A stretch of DNA of 64,000 nt from Trinickia acidisoli (GTDB taxonomy: Bacteria > Pseudomonadota > Gammaproteobacteria > Burkholderiales > Burkholderiaceae), in the NCBI RefSeq assembly GCF_017315725.1, contig NZ_JAFLRG010000002.1:2170001-2234000 (forward strand), in the 5' to 3' direction. A model generated the notes under the pieces. It did not search any database, was not told the DNA's origin, and worked only from the letters and a program-made list of their open reading frames with translations. The translations under genes were made by a program, and so were the position numbers. Below are positions 17,698 to 25,413 of the stretch, one piece after another. The first letter of the stretch is position 1. Each line of letters begins with the position of its first letter.

Positions 17698-18474
17698 ATG
17701 AGATCAACCCTATCGCGTGGGTTTGCCGGCATGCTGCTTTTCATCGCAGCGGCTGCGAACGCGGCGCCCAGCGCGCAGCAATTGCTGGAGGCCAGCGACG
17801 CCATTCGCAACCCCGACAAGCCCTTCAGCTTGACCACTACGCTGATCGAATTCCACCAGGGCCGGCAGACCGATCAGAACATATTGACCGTCTATTCGAA
17901 AACCGATCCCGACAGCGGACAGTATCGAAGTCTCGTGCACTTCGACGCACCGGCGCGCGACGTCGACAAGTTGTTGCTGAAAAACGGCTTGGACCTGTGG
18001 TTTTACGATCCGTCGAGTCAGGCAAGCGTTCGCATCTCGCCGCAACAGCGATTGCTCGGGCAGGCGGCCAACGGCGACGTCGTGACAGTGAATTGGGCGC
18101 ACGACTACAGTTCGTCGCTTGCGGGCGAGGAGGACATCACCGACGGCGATCGGCAGCAAAAGCACTGCTACAAGTTGGCGCTGGTGGCGCGTTCGCCCGA
18201 AGCAACTTATCACGCGATCGACCTATGGCTCGACAGCGTAACCGATCGGCCCGTCAAGGCGCGCTTTTACGCGGAAAGCGGGACCGTGCTGAAGGTGTCG
18301 TATTTCCGACGTTTTCAAGCGGAGCTAGGATTGGTGCGGCCCACCGAAATTGTCATCATCGATGGGCTCGATCCAGGCTGGGTAACCGTCATGCGTTATT
18401 CGAACTACGCGTGGCGAAACATTCCCGATGCGTGGATGCAGCGCGACTACCTTGCTCGCTTCAAGACGAACTAA
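17698..18474 (+). CDS. LolA-like outer membrane lipoprotein-sorting protein
   Basis: A 258-residue secreted protein with signal MRSTLSRGFAGMLLFIAAAANAA. The mature part follows the LolA-like (PF17131-type) fold pattern: RTDQNILTVYSKTD-like strands, SLVHFDAPARDVDKLLLKNGLDLWFYDP, and the late WVTVMRYSNYAWRNIPDAWMQRDYLARF ending. Such proteins sit in the periplasm and are thought to bind acyl chains. The ATG at 17698 follows a CGGAGCG site. The frame is open farther upstream but that part overlaps the permease and lacks a signal. It probably shuttles the ABC transporter's substrate towards the next gene's barrel. Confidence 0.87.
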   Translation: MRSTLSRGFAGMLLFIAAAANAAPSAQQLLEASDAIRNPDKPFSLTTTLIEFHQGRQTDQNILTVYSKTDPDSGQYRSLVHFDAPARDVDKLLLKNGLDLWFYDPSSQASVRISPQQRLLGQAANGDVVTVNWAHDYSSSLAGEEDITDGDRQQKHCYKLALVARSPEATYHAIDLWLDSVTDRPVKARFYAESGTVLKVSYFRRFQAELGLVRPTEIVIIDGLDPGWVTVMRYSNYAWRNIPDAWMQRDYLARFKTN

Positions 18475-18477
18475 CCA

Positions 18478-19740
18478 ATGCGATGCTTATGTAAAAGGGC
18501 ATGGCTCGTTGTCGGCATGCTGTGCGTATCGACGGCCCATGCGGCGGCGGATGCCGACGCCGATGCATTGAATCTCGCGGATACGGCAACGTCTACGGCT
18601 TCGGCGCCTAGCAATTGGCGCGGATCGTTCGAAACGGCGACGGCAAACTACAATGCGGCCAGTCAAGCGAGCCGCTTGGAATTGAACGATACGGTTCGTG
18701 CGGCTTCATCGCTGTCCTACGACGGCGTTTTTTTCGGCGATTGGCGAGCGGTGCTATCGAATCGATTCGACACCGGCTGGCGGGACGCGAGCGGCGAGTA
18801 CAACGCCGTCGACACGCTGAAGCAGGCGTATTTGAGTTGGCATTTGACGCCATCGGCCTTGGTCGACGCGGGACGGATCAATTTGCGCGAGGGCGTTGCT
18901 TCGGGCTTCAATCCAACGGACTTTTTCAAGGCGGATGCGATCCGCTCGATCGTTTCGATCGATCCCGCGAGCCTGCGTGAGAATCGCCTGGGCAGTGTAA
19001 TGCTGCGCAGTCAAGTGCTATGGGCTGGCGGTTCGCTGAGTGCGCTCGTGTCGCCGAGGCTGGCCGACCATCCGAGCGATGCGACCTTCAGTCCGGACTT
19101 CGGCGCAACCAATCGACAGTGGCGTTATTTGATTAGCGGCACGCAGCGTCTTTTCGGGAGCTTCTCTCCGCAATGGCTCGTGTATGGCGGCACCGATATA
19201 TCGCCGCAATTCGGTGTCGATGCGACCGCACTGCTCGGCGACGCAACGGTGTCTTTTGTCGAATATGCGGGCGGGTGGGGCAAGGCGCTTGCGGACGATT
19301 CAACCGCAGGCAATCGCTTTCATTCGCGGCTCGCGACGGGGGCGACACATACGTTTCCGGGCAAGGTCTCGGTCACGCTCGAATATGACTATGACGGCCT
19401 GAGTGCGAACCCGTCCACTTGGAACGCGTTGGCAATGGACCCCGCGCGTTATGGCGCATACAGAGAGACAGTCACTCAAGATCAGGAGTTGACCACACGT
19501 CAATCGATGTTCGGCTACATCAGTTGGCAGGACGCGCTTATTCTGCATCTCGATGCGACGCTGATGGGCCGGTACGATCTCGTCGATCACAGCTTCTTCA
19601 CTTGGCTCGAGGCTCGCTATCACTGGCCGCGCGCCGACGTTGCCGTGCAATGGCAAGTGGATCATGGCGGTGCGTATAGCGCGTACGGTAGCGGATCGCA
19701 AAGCATGATCTGGCAAGGCATCGTGACGGTTTACTTTTGA
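18478..19740 (+). CDS. Outer-membrane beta-barrel protein of the ABC/LolA-like module
   Basis: A 420-residue protein three bases after the LolA-like gene. It has a signal (RAWLVVGMLCVSTAHAA) and alternating amphipathic strands rich in aromatic residues, for example LSYDGVFFGDWRAVLSNRFD, QAYLSWHLTPSALVDAGRINL and FGYISWQDALILHLDATLMG. The C-terminus IWQGIVTVYF ends in phenylalanine, as expected for barrel assembly. I do not recognise a specific family. Its position as the last gene of the ABC-LolA-like set suggests it accepts or exposes the transported lipid at the outer membrane. The function is inference. Confidence 0.78.
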   Translation: MRCLCKRAWLVVGMLCVSTAHAAADADADALNLADTATSTASAPSNWRGSFETATANYNAASQASRLELNDTVRAASSLSYDGVFFGDWRAVLSNRFDTGWRDASGEYNAVDTLKQAYLSWHLTPSALVDAGRINLREGVASGFNPTDFFKADAIRSIVSIDPASLRENRLGSVMLRSQVLWAGGSLSALVSPRLADHPSDATFSPDFGATNRQWRYLISGTQRLFGSFSPQWLVYGGTDISPQFGVDATALLGDATVSFVEYAGGWGKALADDSTAGNRFHSRLATGATHTFPGKVSVTLEYDYDGLSANPSTWNALAMDPARYGAYRETVTQDQELTTRQSMFGYISWQDALILHLDATLMGRYDLVDHSFFTWLEARYHWPRADVAVQWQVDHGGAYSAYGSGSQSMIWQGIVTVYF

Positions 19741-19806
19741 GTGCGATCGCGGATGATCGCTCGTGGCGCTTACGACGCTCGCAGTCTTTTTATCGCTCTT
19801 TCACCG

Positions 19807-21240
19807 TTACGTCACAGGCAAGGCAATCTTGACCTGCAACCCACCCTCCGGATGATTGCTGACGTCGCATCGGCCGCCATGATCGCGGACCAGCCGCGAC
19901 ACGATCGCAAGCCCGAGTCCGCAATGACCTTCGCCCCCGCGTGCCGCATCGAGTCGCACGAACGGCTTCATTGCCGCAGCGATTCGATCTTCGGGGATAC
20001 CAGTTCCGTGATCGCGCACCGTCAGAACCCACTCGCCGTCTTCGCGTGCCGTGTGAATTCGGATGGGCGCGGCGCCGTGCTCGAGCGCATTGTCGACGAG
20101 ATTCGTCATGAGCCGGTCGAGCAGCACGCGAGGCAGCGTAAACGACGGGCCCGCGTGTAGATCGAGTTCGAATAGCGGGCCGTCGCCGCCGCCTTCTTCC
20201 ACGACCGTGAATTGCGTCCGTAGGAATGCTTCGGTCTCGACTGGCAAACCGTCGTCGATGGCCTGTCCCGCAAACTCGAGAAACTGCTCGACGATATTCG
20301 ACAGTGAATCGACATCGTGCAGCAGGCCGGCCCGATCTTGCTCGTCCGCAATCAAACTCGCGCGCAGCTTCAGGCGTGTGAGCGGCGCCTTCAAGTCGTG
20401 CGCGACGCCGGCGAGCATCACCGCTTGATCGTCGTCCGCTTCGTTGAGCCTGCGCATCATGTCGTTGAACGCACTGATCAAATCGCGCAACTCGCGTGGC
20501 CCTCGCTCGCCGACCGGCGCCGGTCGCCCACCCGCGCCGAATGTCCGCGCGGCGAGCGCAACGCGCGACAGGGGGCGCTGCATCTGCCACGCGACGAACA
20601 CCGACAAGATGATCGCGGCGATCAGGATCGATGCTGTTTCGAGCATGAAGTGCGGCGGCGGTGGCATGTTCAGCGGCACGACGATCCAGTTCGCCGAGCT
20701 GGGCGTGCGTACCCAGATGTGCGGCGGACGATCGTCGTCGACTGCAATCGTGCTGCCGGTCGGCAGATGTTCGCGCAGGAAGCGAATCGTATGGACGAGC
20801 GGCGGCTCGGTCGGCTCGTGAAGATGGGACGTCGGCGGCACCTTATTCCACGGCACCGTTCTTATCGGTGGGCCAGGCGGTCCGAGCGGTCCATGCGGCC
20901 CCCGCGACATCGGTGGAGGGTGCAGCCCGTTGCCGTCGTCCATCGGCGGTGGTCCAAGTGGCCCAGGCGGTCCATGAAAAGGCCCGTTCGGCGACATGTC
21001 GTCCAACGGCAGTGGACGCATCGGCGAATCTATCGGCGAATCCATCGGCGCTCGCGGGAGACCCATGTCGCGGCTGTTCGCGGCTTGCAGCGCGAGCAAT
21101 ATTCCGTGCGCGAAACCGTCCGCTTCGTGCCGCGGCTCGCGAATCGCGAGCGTGATGAACCAGGTCGATTGAATGGCGAGCAGAACGACGGTCGTCAGCA
21201 ACGCCATTCTGCCGAACAACGTGTTCAGTGGATTTCGCAT
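19807..21240 (-). CDS. Sensor histidine kinase with Pro/Met/His-rich periplasmic domain
   Basis: A 477-residue membrane kinase of the EnvZ/OmpR-partner type. Helices lie at about residues 11-32 and 201-219. The periplasmic part (65-145) is unusually rich in Pro, Gly, Met and His, with runs such as GPFHGPPGPLGPPPMDDG. HAMP (about 220-270) is followed by H-box AHDLKAPLTRL (His281), N-box DRLMTNLVDNALEHG, G1 DHGTGIPEDRI and GLGLAIV. The ATG at 21240 fits a GGAGCG site; the frame runs on upstream inside the regulator gene. The His/Met content suggests metal sensing, which is inference. It is encoded 10 bases after its response regulator. Confidence 0.9.
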   Translation of the reverse strand: MRNPLNTLFGRMALLTTVVLLAIQSTWFITLAIREPRHEADGFAHGILLALQAANSRDMGLPRAPMDSPIDSPMRPLPLDDMSPNGPFHGPPGPLGPPPMDDGNGLHPPPMSRGPHGPLGPPGPPIRTVPWNKVPPTSHLHEPTEPPLVHTIRFLREHLPTGSTIAVDDDRPPHIWVRTPSSANWIVVPLNMPPPPHFMLETASILIAAIILSVFVAWQMQRPLSRVALAARTFGAGGRPAPVGERGPRELRDLISAFNDMMRRLNEADDDQAVMLAGVAHDLKAPLTRLKLRASLIADEQDRAGLLHDVDSLSNIVEQFLEFAGQAIDDGLPVETEAFLRTQFTVVEEGGGDGPLFELDLHAGPSFTLPRVLLDRLMTNLVDNALEHGAAPIRIHTAREDGEWVLTVRDHGTGIPEDRIAAAMKPFVRLDAARGGEGHCGLGLAIVSRLVRDHGGRCDVSNHPEGGLQVKIALPVT

Positions 21241-21250
21241 CGACGCTCCG

Positions 21251-21982
21251 TTACGCGTGGGCGGGCGGTTCTGTCGCATCGGGCACGAACACATAGCCCT
21301 TGCCGCGCACGGTCTGTATGTAGCGGGGGCGCGACGGATCCTCTTCGATCGCGCGGCGCAGCCGCCAGATGGGCACGTCGAGACTGCGATCGTGGAATGC
21401 AATCTCGTCGCGATGCATCAGATCGTGGATCAGCACCCGCGACAGCACCTTGTACGGGTGGCTGGCCAGAATCTTCAACAGACCGAATTCGCTGTTGCGA
21501 AGCGGCAGCGCTTCGCCGTTGCAAAAGAGCGAACGTGCGCCGAAATCGAGCGCAAACGGGCCGAAGCAATATCGTTCGCGCGTATCGGGTGCACTCGCGA
21601 GTGCCGGCCCGCGGCGGCGAAGCACCGCCTCGATTCGTGCCAGGAGTTCATCGGGATCGAACGGCTTCGGTAGATAGTCGTCGGCGCCGAGCTTGAGCCC
21701 GGCGATGCGCTCGGGTATCGAGCCGCGCGCGCTGACGAAGATCACCGGGATGTCGTCGCCGGCTGCGCGCAGCGCGGCGAGCGCGGTTAGCCCGTCCGTG
21801 TTCGGCATCATGACGTCGAGCACGATGACCGATGGACGTTCGCGTTCCAGCCGGCGTCGCAGATGCGTACCGTCGTGGAGCACGGACGTATCGAGTCCGT
21901 TCGACTGCAAAAAGCGGCACAGCAGATCGCGTACGACGGGGTCGTCGTCGACTATCAGAACCTGGGGTTTCATGTCGGGCAT
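21251..21982 (-). CDS. OmpR/PhoB-family response regulator
   Basis: A 243-residue two-domain regulator. The receiver domain has the acidic cluster VDDDPVVRD (residues 11-19), phosphoacceptor Asp56 in VIVLDVMMPNTDG, the VSARG switch region and KPFDPDEL with the conserved Lys. The C-terminal winged helix carries LRNSEFGLLKILASHPYKVLSR and WRLRRAIEEDPSRPRYIQTVRGKGYVF. It is the cognate partner of the adjacent kinase. Two in-frame ATGs (21982 and 21973) are possible and neither has a strong ribosome-binding site. Targets are unknown; the convergent ABC/LolA-like module is the nearest candidate. Confidence 0.92.
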   Translation of the reverse strand: MPDMKPQVLIVDDDPVVRDLLCRFLQSNGLDTSVLHDGTHLRRRLERERPSVIVLDVMMPNTDGLTALAALRAAGDDIPVIFVSARGSIPERIAGLKLGADDYLPKPFDPDELLARIEAVLRRRGPALASAPDTRERYCFGPFALDFGARSLFCNGEALPLRNSEFGLLKILASHPYKVLSRVLIHDLMHRDEIAFHDRSLDVPIWRLRRAIEEDPSRPRYIQTVRGKGYVFVPDATEPPAHA

Positions 21983-22151
21983 TGGGGCGGGATGACGCCG
22001 GCGATACTGAGATCACGACGGCATACGAATTCGCGATCATCGCACGGATCGATCCGCGAAAGGCTCTCTGCCGCGCGGCGGCACACGCGTGCACCGCCGC
22101 GGGAGCGGGCGCGGCGCGCGTTCAGGCGCCGGCCAGCCAAGTTGCCGCGTA

Positions 22152-22982
22152 TCAGGCGGACGTGCTGACGAAAACGCCGCTCGACGAAGACCCGGCGCTT
22201 TGCAGGTTGCTCGCGAGTGCCGTCAGAAACTGCTGCAGCGTCGACGTGTCGCTCGACGTGCTGCTGCTCGATGCGCCGAATGCCGACAGCAAGTTCTGGA
22301 AGTCGCTCTCGAGCGTGCTCGTGCTCGACGAGGTGCTCGTCGTATCGCTCGTCGTCGAAGTGCTCGCCGTGGCGTTCGTCGACGTGCTGTTCGAACTCGA
22401 CGACAACGATTGCGCGAGGCTTTCGATCGCCGCCGCAAGGCCATTGCCGTAGCCTTGGCCTTGCGGCGGAGGCGGCGGGGGTTGCATCGATGCGGTGCTC
22501 GTCGACGAATCCGTCGACGAAGAACCCGTCGATGCGGAGGTCGACGACGTCGAATCCGAAGACGAGGTCGATGCGCTCGTCGTACCGGTCGTGCTCGACG
22601 TGCCGTCGCTGTCCGCTTGCTGCGGAGGGGGAGGCGGCATCCCGCCGCCGCTCTGCTGCGAAACGCTCGAGAAGAGGTCGCCGAGGAATTGCTGAAGTGC
22701 GGCGCTGATCGAACTCGCCGACGTGCCGCTCGTCGTGCCGCTCGTCGATGCGGTCGAGCTCGAGTCCGTGCTCGTGGACGACGTGCTCGAGCTATCGGAG
22801 GAGGTCAGTCCGACTTGGGCTAGCGCAGCCGCGATCGCCGCGGCGAGCGGGTTCGTGCTCGAGCTTGAGCTATCGCTCGACGACGTGTCGCTGGTATTGC
22901 TTTGCGATTCTTCACGCTTCGTCTTGAGCGTTTGCCAGATTTGAGCGCTGGCGCTCGTATCGGTCAACGCGGAAATTGACAT
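22152..22982 (-). CDS. Ser/Thr-rich low-complexity protein with internal duplication
   Basis: A 276-residue protein of unknown function. Residues 1-30 are ordinary; the rest is mostly Ser and Thr. Islands break the tract in a mirrored arrangement: LAAAI at 46-50 and 182-186, LQQFL at 96-100 and 249-253, and polyproline runs at 116-120 and 168-173. No signal peptide or membrane segment is seen. The ATG at 22982 follows a GGAG site, and the frame upstream of it is not protein-like. The DNA is dominated by repeated tcg/acg triplets, so it may vary between strains. It could be secreted by a non-Sec route or form disordered scaffolds; no function can be assigned. Confidence 0.68.
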   Translation of the reverse strand: MSISALTDTSASAQIWQTLKTKREESQSNTSDTSSSDSSSSSTNPLAAAIAAALAQVGLTSSDSSSTSSTSTDSSSTASTSGTTSGTSASSISAALQQFLGDLFSSVSQQSGGGMPPPPPQQADSDGTSSTTGTTSASTSSSDSTSSTSASTGSSSTDSSTSTASMQPPPPPPQGQGYGNGLAAAIESLAQSLSSSSNSTSTNATASTSTTSDTTSTSSSTSTLESDFQNLLSAFGASSSSTSSDTSTLQQFLTALASNLQSAGSSSSGVFVSTSA

Positions 22983-23018
22983 GGATGGTCTCCGTAAGTG
23001 TGGCGGTAAGGCTTGCAT

Positions 23019-23037
23019 CTCGACCCGGACGGTCGAG
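23019..23037 (-). promoter_or_regulatory. Stem-loop upstream of the Ser/Thr-rich gene
   Basis: CTCGACC (23019-23025) and GGTCGAG (23031-23037) form a perfect 7-bp stem around CGGAC, about 40 bases before the start codon at 22982. It may lie in the 5' leader or serve as an operator; there is no further evidence. Confidence 0.3.
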
Positions 23038-23200
23038 GCACACGCGACATTACGGCCAACGGCCCTTAATTTGAATGTCGGGCCGGCTTCGGATGCCTTA
23101 CCAAAACTTTCTTGCGGTGGGGGGCAGCGGGAATGCCGGGCGCAATGGAGTGACGATGACGAGGGTAGCGGTCGAAGTTTTGCGGCGCTTGTAAACGGGG

Positions 23201-23815
23201 CTAAGCATACCGCGCGAGAAACATATCGGCAGCCGATTCCGCGATTTTCTTTTGCTCGCTGTTGCTCAGAGGCGGCTGCCCCATCGTCACCTGCGGCCAG
23301 AAAGCGAATCCTTTCACGAGCCCCTGCAATTGCAGCGCGGCGAAGACAGGGTCCGCTGTCTTGAGGCGGCCATCGGCCGCGGCCGCTCGCACCCACACCG
23401 TCAGGTCTTCCTCGCGTTCGCCGAGCCGTGCCACCATATCGCGCGCACGCTCCGGCGAATGAATGCCCGCCGCGATCGCGACCCGCGCAAGCGACAAGAA
23501 TGCTTCGTCGTTCAGCAGACGAAGCTTGCGCATCAACAGTTCCAACAACTGCGGACGCAACGGTTCGTCCGCGCGATAGGCCGGCGCCTGACTCGTTTGG
23601 CTCTCGTCCCATAGCTCGTGAAGGATCGCCGCGAACAGCGCTTCCTTGCTCGGGAAATGGTTGTAGACCGTCCGCTTCGAGACGCTCGCGCGGGCCGCGA
23701 TGCGGTCCATGCTGGTGGCCTCGAAGCCGGCCGCCCGGAATTCCTCGATGGCCGCGCCAATGATGGCGGCGCGCTTCCGATCGGTCAGGCGTCGATAGAG
23801 GGTACAAGGGTCCAT
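23201..23815 (-). CDS. TetR-family transcriptional repressor
   Basis: A 204-residue TetR regulator. The DNA-binding part is residues 14-60 (RAAIIGAAIEEFRAAGFEATSMDRIAARASVSKRTVYNHFPSKEALFAAI), with a C-terminal domain resembling AefR-like (TetR_C_7) proteins. It is divergent from the metallo-hydrolase gene at 23897, with 81 bases between the starts. That gap contains an AGTTTA/TAAACT dyad and two AGTYTACTTTT direct repeats, likely operators, so the hydrolase is the expected target. The ATG at 23815 lacks a strong ribosome-binding site but begins the conserved region with about ten extra residues. Confidence 0.88.
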   Translation of the reverse strand: MDPCTLYRRLTDRKRAAIIGAAIEEFRAAGFEATSMDRIAARASVSKRTVYNHFPSKEALFAAILHELWDESQTSQAPAYRADEPLRPQLLELLMRKLRLLNDEAFLSLARVAIAAGIHSPERARDMVARLGEREEDLTVWVRAAAADGRLKTADPVFAALQLQGLVKGFAFWPQVTMGQPPLSNSEQKKIAESAADMFLARYA

Positions 23816-23835
23816 CGCGAAATTTTACACCAGGC

Positions 23836-23880
23836 AGTTTACTTTTCTCGACAATAAACTACACTAGCAAGTCTACTTTT
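23836..23880. promoter_or_regulatory. Putative TetR operator region in a divergent promoter
   Basis: AGTTTA (23836-23841) and TAAACT (23855-23860) are inverted about a 13-base spacer. AGTTTACTTTT (23836-23846) recurs as AGTCTACTTTT at 23870-23880 with one change. The stretch is AT-rich compared with surrounding DNA and lies between the divergent TetR and hydrolase genes. Operator function is inferred from position and symmetry. Confidence 0.55.
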
Positions 23881-23896
23881 GTCTCAAGGTCCTCGC

Positions 23897-25024
23897 ATGT
23901 CATCGATCCCCGATCTGATCAGCAGCGTTCTAGGTATGACGGCGGCGAAGCGCGGGCGCGCGTTGTCCAGCACTTCGCCGCAGCACGACGGCCAGCGTTT
24001 TCGCAACGTCGCGCCGCGTCCTGTCGAAGGATTGGGCAAGACCTTGGGTATTGCGTGGAATCTTCTGTTCAATAAACCGCGCGACACGGTCCCCGGCGGC
24101 GCGGTGCCGGTCGATGCGCTGACGCGCGCGCAACTCGATGCCGCGCCCGATCGCAGCCTCTATCGGCTCGGGCATTCCACCATGCTGTTGAAGCTGCGCG
24201 GCCAGTTTTGGTTGACCGATCCCGTGTTCGCCGAACGGGCGTCGCCGTTTCGGCACGTCGGCCCCAAGCGCTTTCACGCGCCGCCCATTGCGCTCGCGGA
24301 TCTTCCGCCGCTGAGCGGCGTCATCCTGTCGCACGACCACTACGATCATTTGGATCGCGATGCAGTGCTCGCATTGGCCCCGACGACGAACCTGTTTCTC
24401 ACGCCGCTCGGTGTCGGCGATCGGCTGATCGAATGGGGTATCGATGCATCGAAGGTGCGCCAGTTCGATTGGTGGCAGAGCGCGGAGATCGGCGCGTTGT
24501 CGTTTACTGCCACGCCCGCGCAGCATTTTTCCGGGCGCAGTTTGTTCGACGGCAACAGCACGCTCTGGGCATCGTGGGTCATCGTCGACGATGATGTGCG
24601 CGTGTTTTTCAGCGGCGACACCGGGTACTTCGATGGGTTCAAGACGATTGGCGAACGGCTCGGCCCGTTCGACGTGACGCTGATCGAAACGGGCGCGTAC
24701 GACGTTCAGTGGCCCTATGTCCACATGCAACCCGAGCAGACTGTGCAAGCGCATATCGATTTGCGCGGCCGGTGGTTGCTGCCGGTTCATAACGGCACCT
24801 TCGATTTGGCGATGCATCGTTGGCACGAACCCTTCGAGCGTGTGATGTCGCTGAGCGCCGCGCGCGGCATTGCGATCTCGACGCCGCGCATGGGCGAGCG
24901 GCTCGATCTCGCCGCGCCGCATCGAGGCGAACGGTGGTGGCGCAACGTCGTCGAAGTCGCGGAAATGCCGAAGAAGGCATGGCGCCTATGTTCAGGCCGC
25001 GATGCAGGGCGTGCGAATCCTTAG
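23897..25024 (+). CDS. MBL-fold metallo-hydrolase (NAPE-PLD/UlaG-like)
   Basis: A 375-residue metallo-beta-lactamase fold protein. Metal ligands are visible in SHDHYDHLD (HxHxDH), TPAQHFSGR, FFSGDTGYFDGF (Asp) and LPVHNGTFDLAMHRW (His). The WLTDPVFAERASPFRHVGPKRFHAPP region matches the family containing NAPE-hydrolysing phospholipase D and bacterial RomA-like outer-membrane-linked proteins. The ATG at 23897 follows an AAGG seven bases upstream; a TTG at 23879 is less likely. Divergent TetR control suggests induction by an envelope-active or toxic compound. The substrate is unknown. Confidence 0.87.
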   Translation: MSSIPDLISSVLGMTAAKRGRALSSTSPQHDGQRFRNVAPRPVEGLGKTLGIAWNLLFNKPRDTVPGGAVPVDALTRAQLDAAPDRSLYRLGHSTMLLKLRGQFWLTDPVFAERASPFRHVGPKRFHAPPIALADLPPLSGVILSHDHYDHLDRDAVLALAPTTNLFLTPLGVGDRLIEWGIDASKVRQFDWWQSAEIGALSFTATPAQHFSGRSLFDGNSTLWASWVIVDDDVRVFFSGDTGYFDGFKTIGERLGPFDVTLIETGAYDVQWPYVHMQPEQTVQAHIDLRGRWLLPVHNGTFDLAMHRWHEPFERVMSLSAARGIAISTPRMGERLDLAAPHRGERWWRNVVEVAEMPKKAWRLCSGRDAGRANP

Positions 25025-25308
25025 GAATCCTTATCGATAAATTTCGAGCGGCGCGACGACGCAACGCGCCTGGATCGATCCTGTTTCAACTCATCGTGCC
25101 CGCATAGGCGGCCTTCAGCGCCGCCGTCAATCAGTTTCGTGACGCTTGCCTTCCTCGTGGCGTTCAAAATTCACATTTGGCATTCGCACCGCGCATCGTA
25201 AAGTCGAGTGCGCGGCGTAACTGCTTTAACGCCATCATTGCAATTCAATGCATTCATTAGGGTGAGACTGCGCGCTTCGAATGCGTATTCAGGATGACAT
25301 CGGGTTAC

Positions 25309-25326
25309 CCCCTAATATCTTAGAGG
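25309..25326 (+). promoter_or_regulatory. Lux-box-like 18-bp dyad upstream of the halogenase cluster
   Basis: The sequence CCCCTAATATCTTAGAGG matches its reverse complement at 14 of 18 positions. Lux boxes are 18-20 bp dyads placed about 42 bases before the transcription start; a TATATT (25351-25356) lies at the right distance to be the -10 element. A LuxR-type gene is encoded at 36973-37686. Binding is an inference. Confidence 0.45.
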
Positions 25327-25344
25327 TAGACGTGCGTCGCGGCG

Positions 25345-25360
25345 GGCAAATATATTTGCC
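25345..25360 (+). promoter_or_regulatory. Perfect 16-bp palindrome covering the probable -10 element
   Basis: GGCAAATATATTTGCC is perfectly self-complementary and contains TATATT, a plausible -10 box. It lies 19 bases downstream of the lux-box-like dyad and 54 bases before the first cluster gene. It could be a repressor site over the promoter core. Confidence 0.45.
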
Positions 25361-25413
25361 TCGCATAACAAAACAAACCTATCCATTAACCGCATGTTTA
25401 CCGGTTTAACGAA

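Larger units (their letters stand above)
25025..25413. other. AT-richer intergenic region before the biosynthetic cluster
   Basis: This 389-base stretch has no convincing gene. Its second half is clearly richer in A and T than the coding DNA on either side. It holds two dyads, at 25309-25326 and 25345-25360, and a third smaller one (AACCG...CGGTT, 25388-25405) just before the first cluster gene. It is the obvious place for the cluster promoter. No strong ribosome-binding site precedes the ATG at 25414. Confidence 0.6.

Noticed and set aside
22230..22960. Repeated triplet DNA that at first looks like a tandem or CRISPR-like array
   Set aside because: Units are not uniform and no spacers exist; it is codon-level repetition within a Ser/Thr-rich gene.
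22983..23807. Upstream extension of the Ser/Thr-rich gene to a 551-codon frame
   Set aside because: The extension lies antisense-frame to the TetR gene, is not protein-like, and a GGAG-preceded ATG at 22982 begins the sensible protein.
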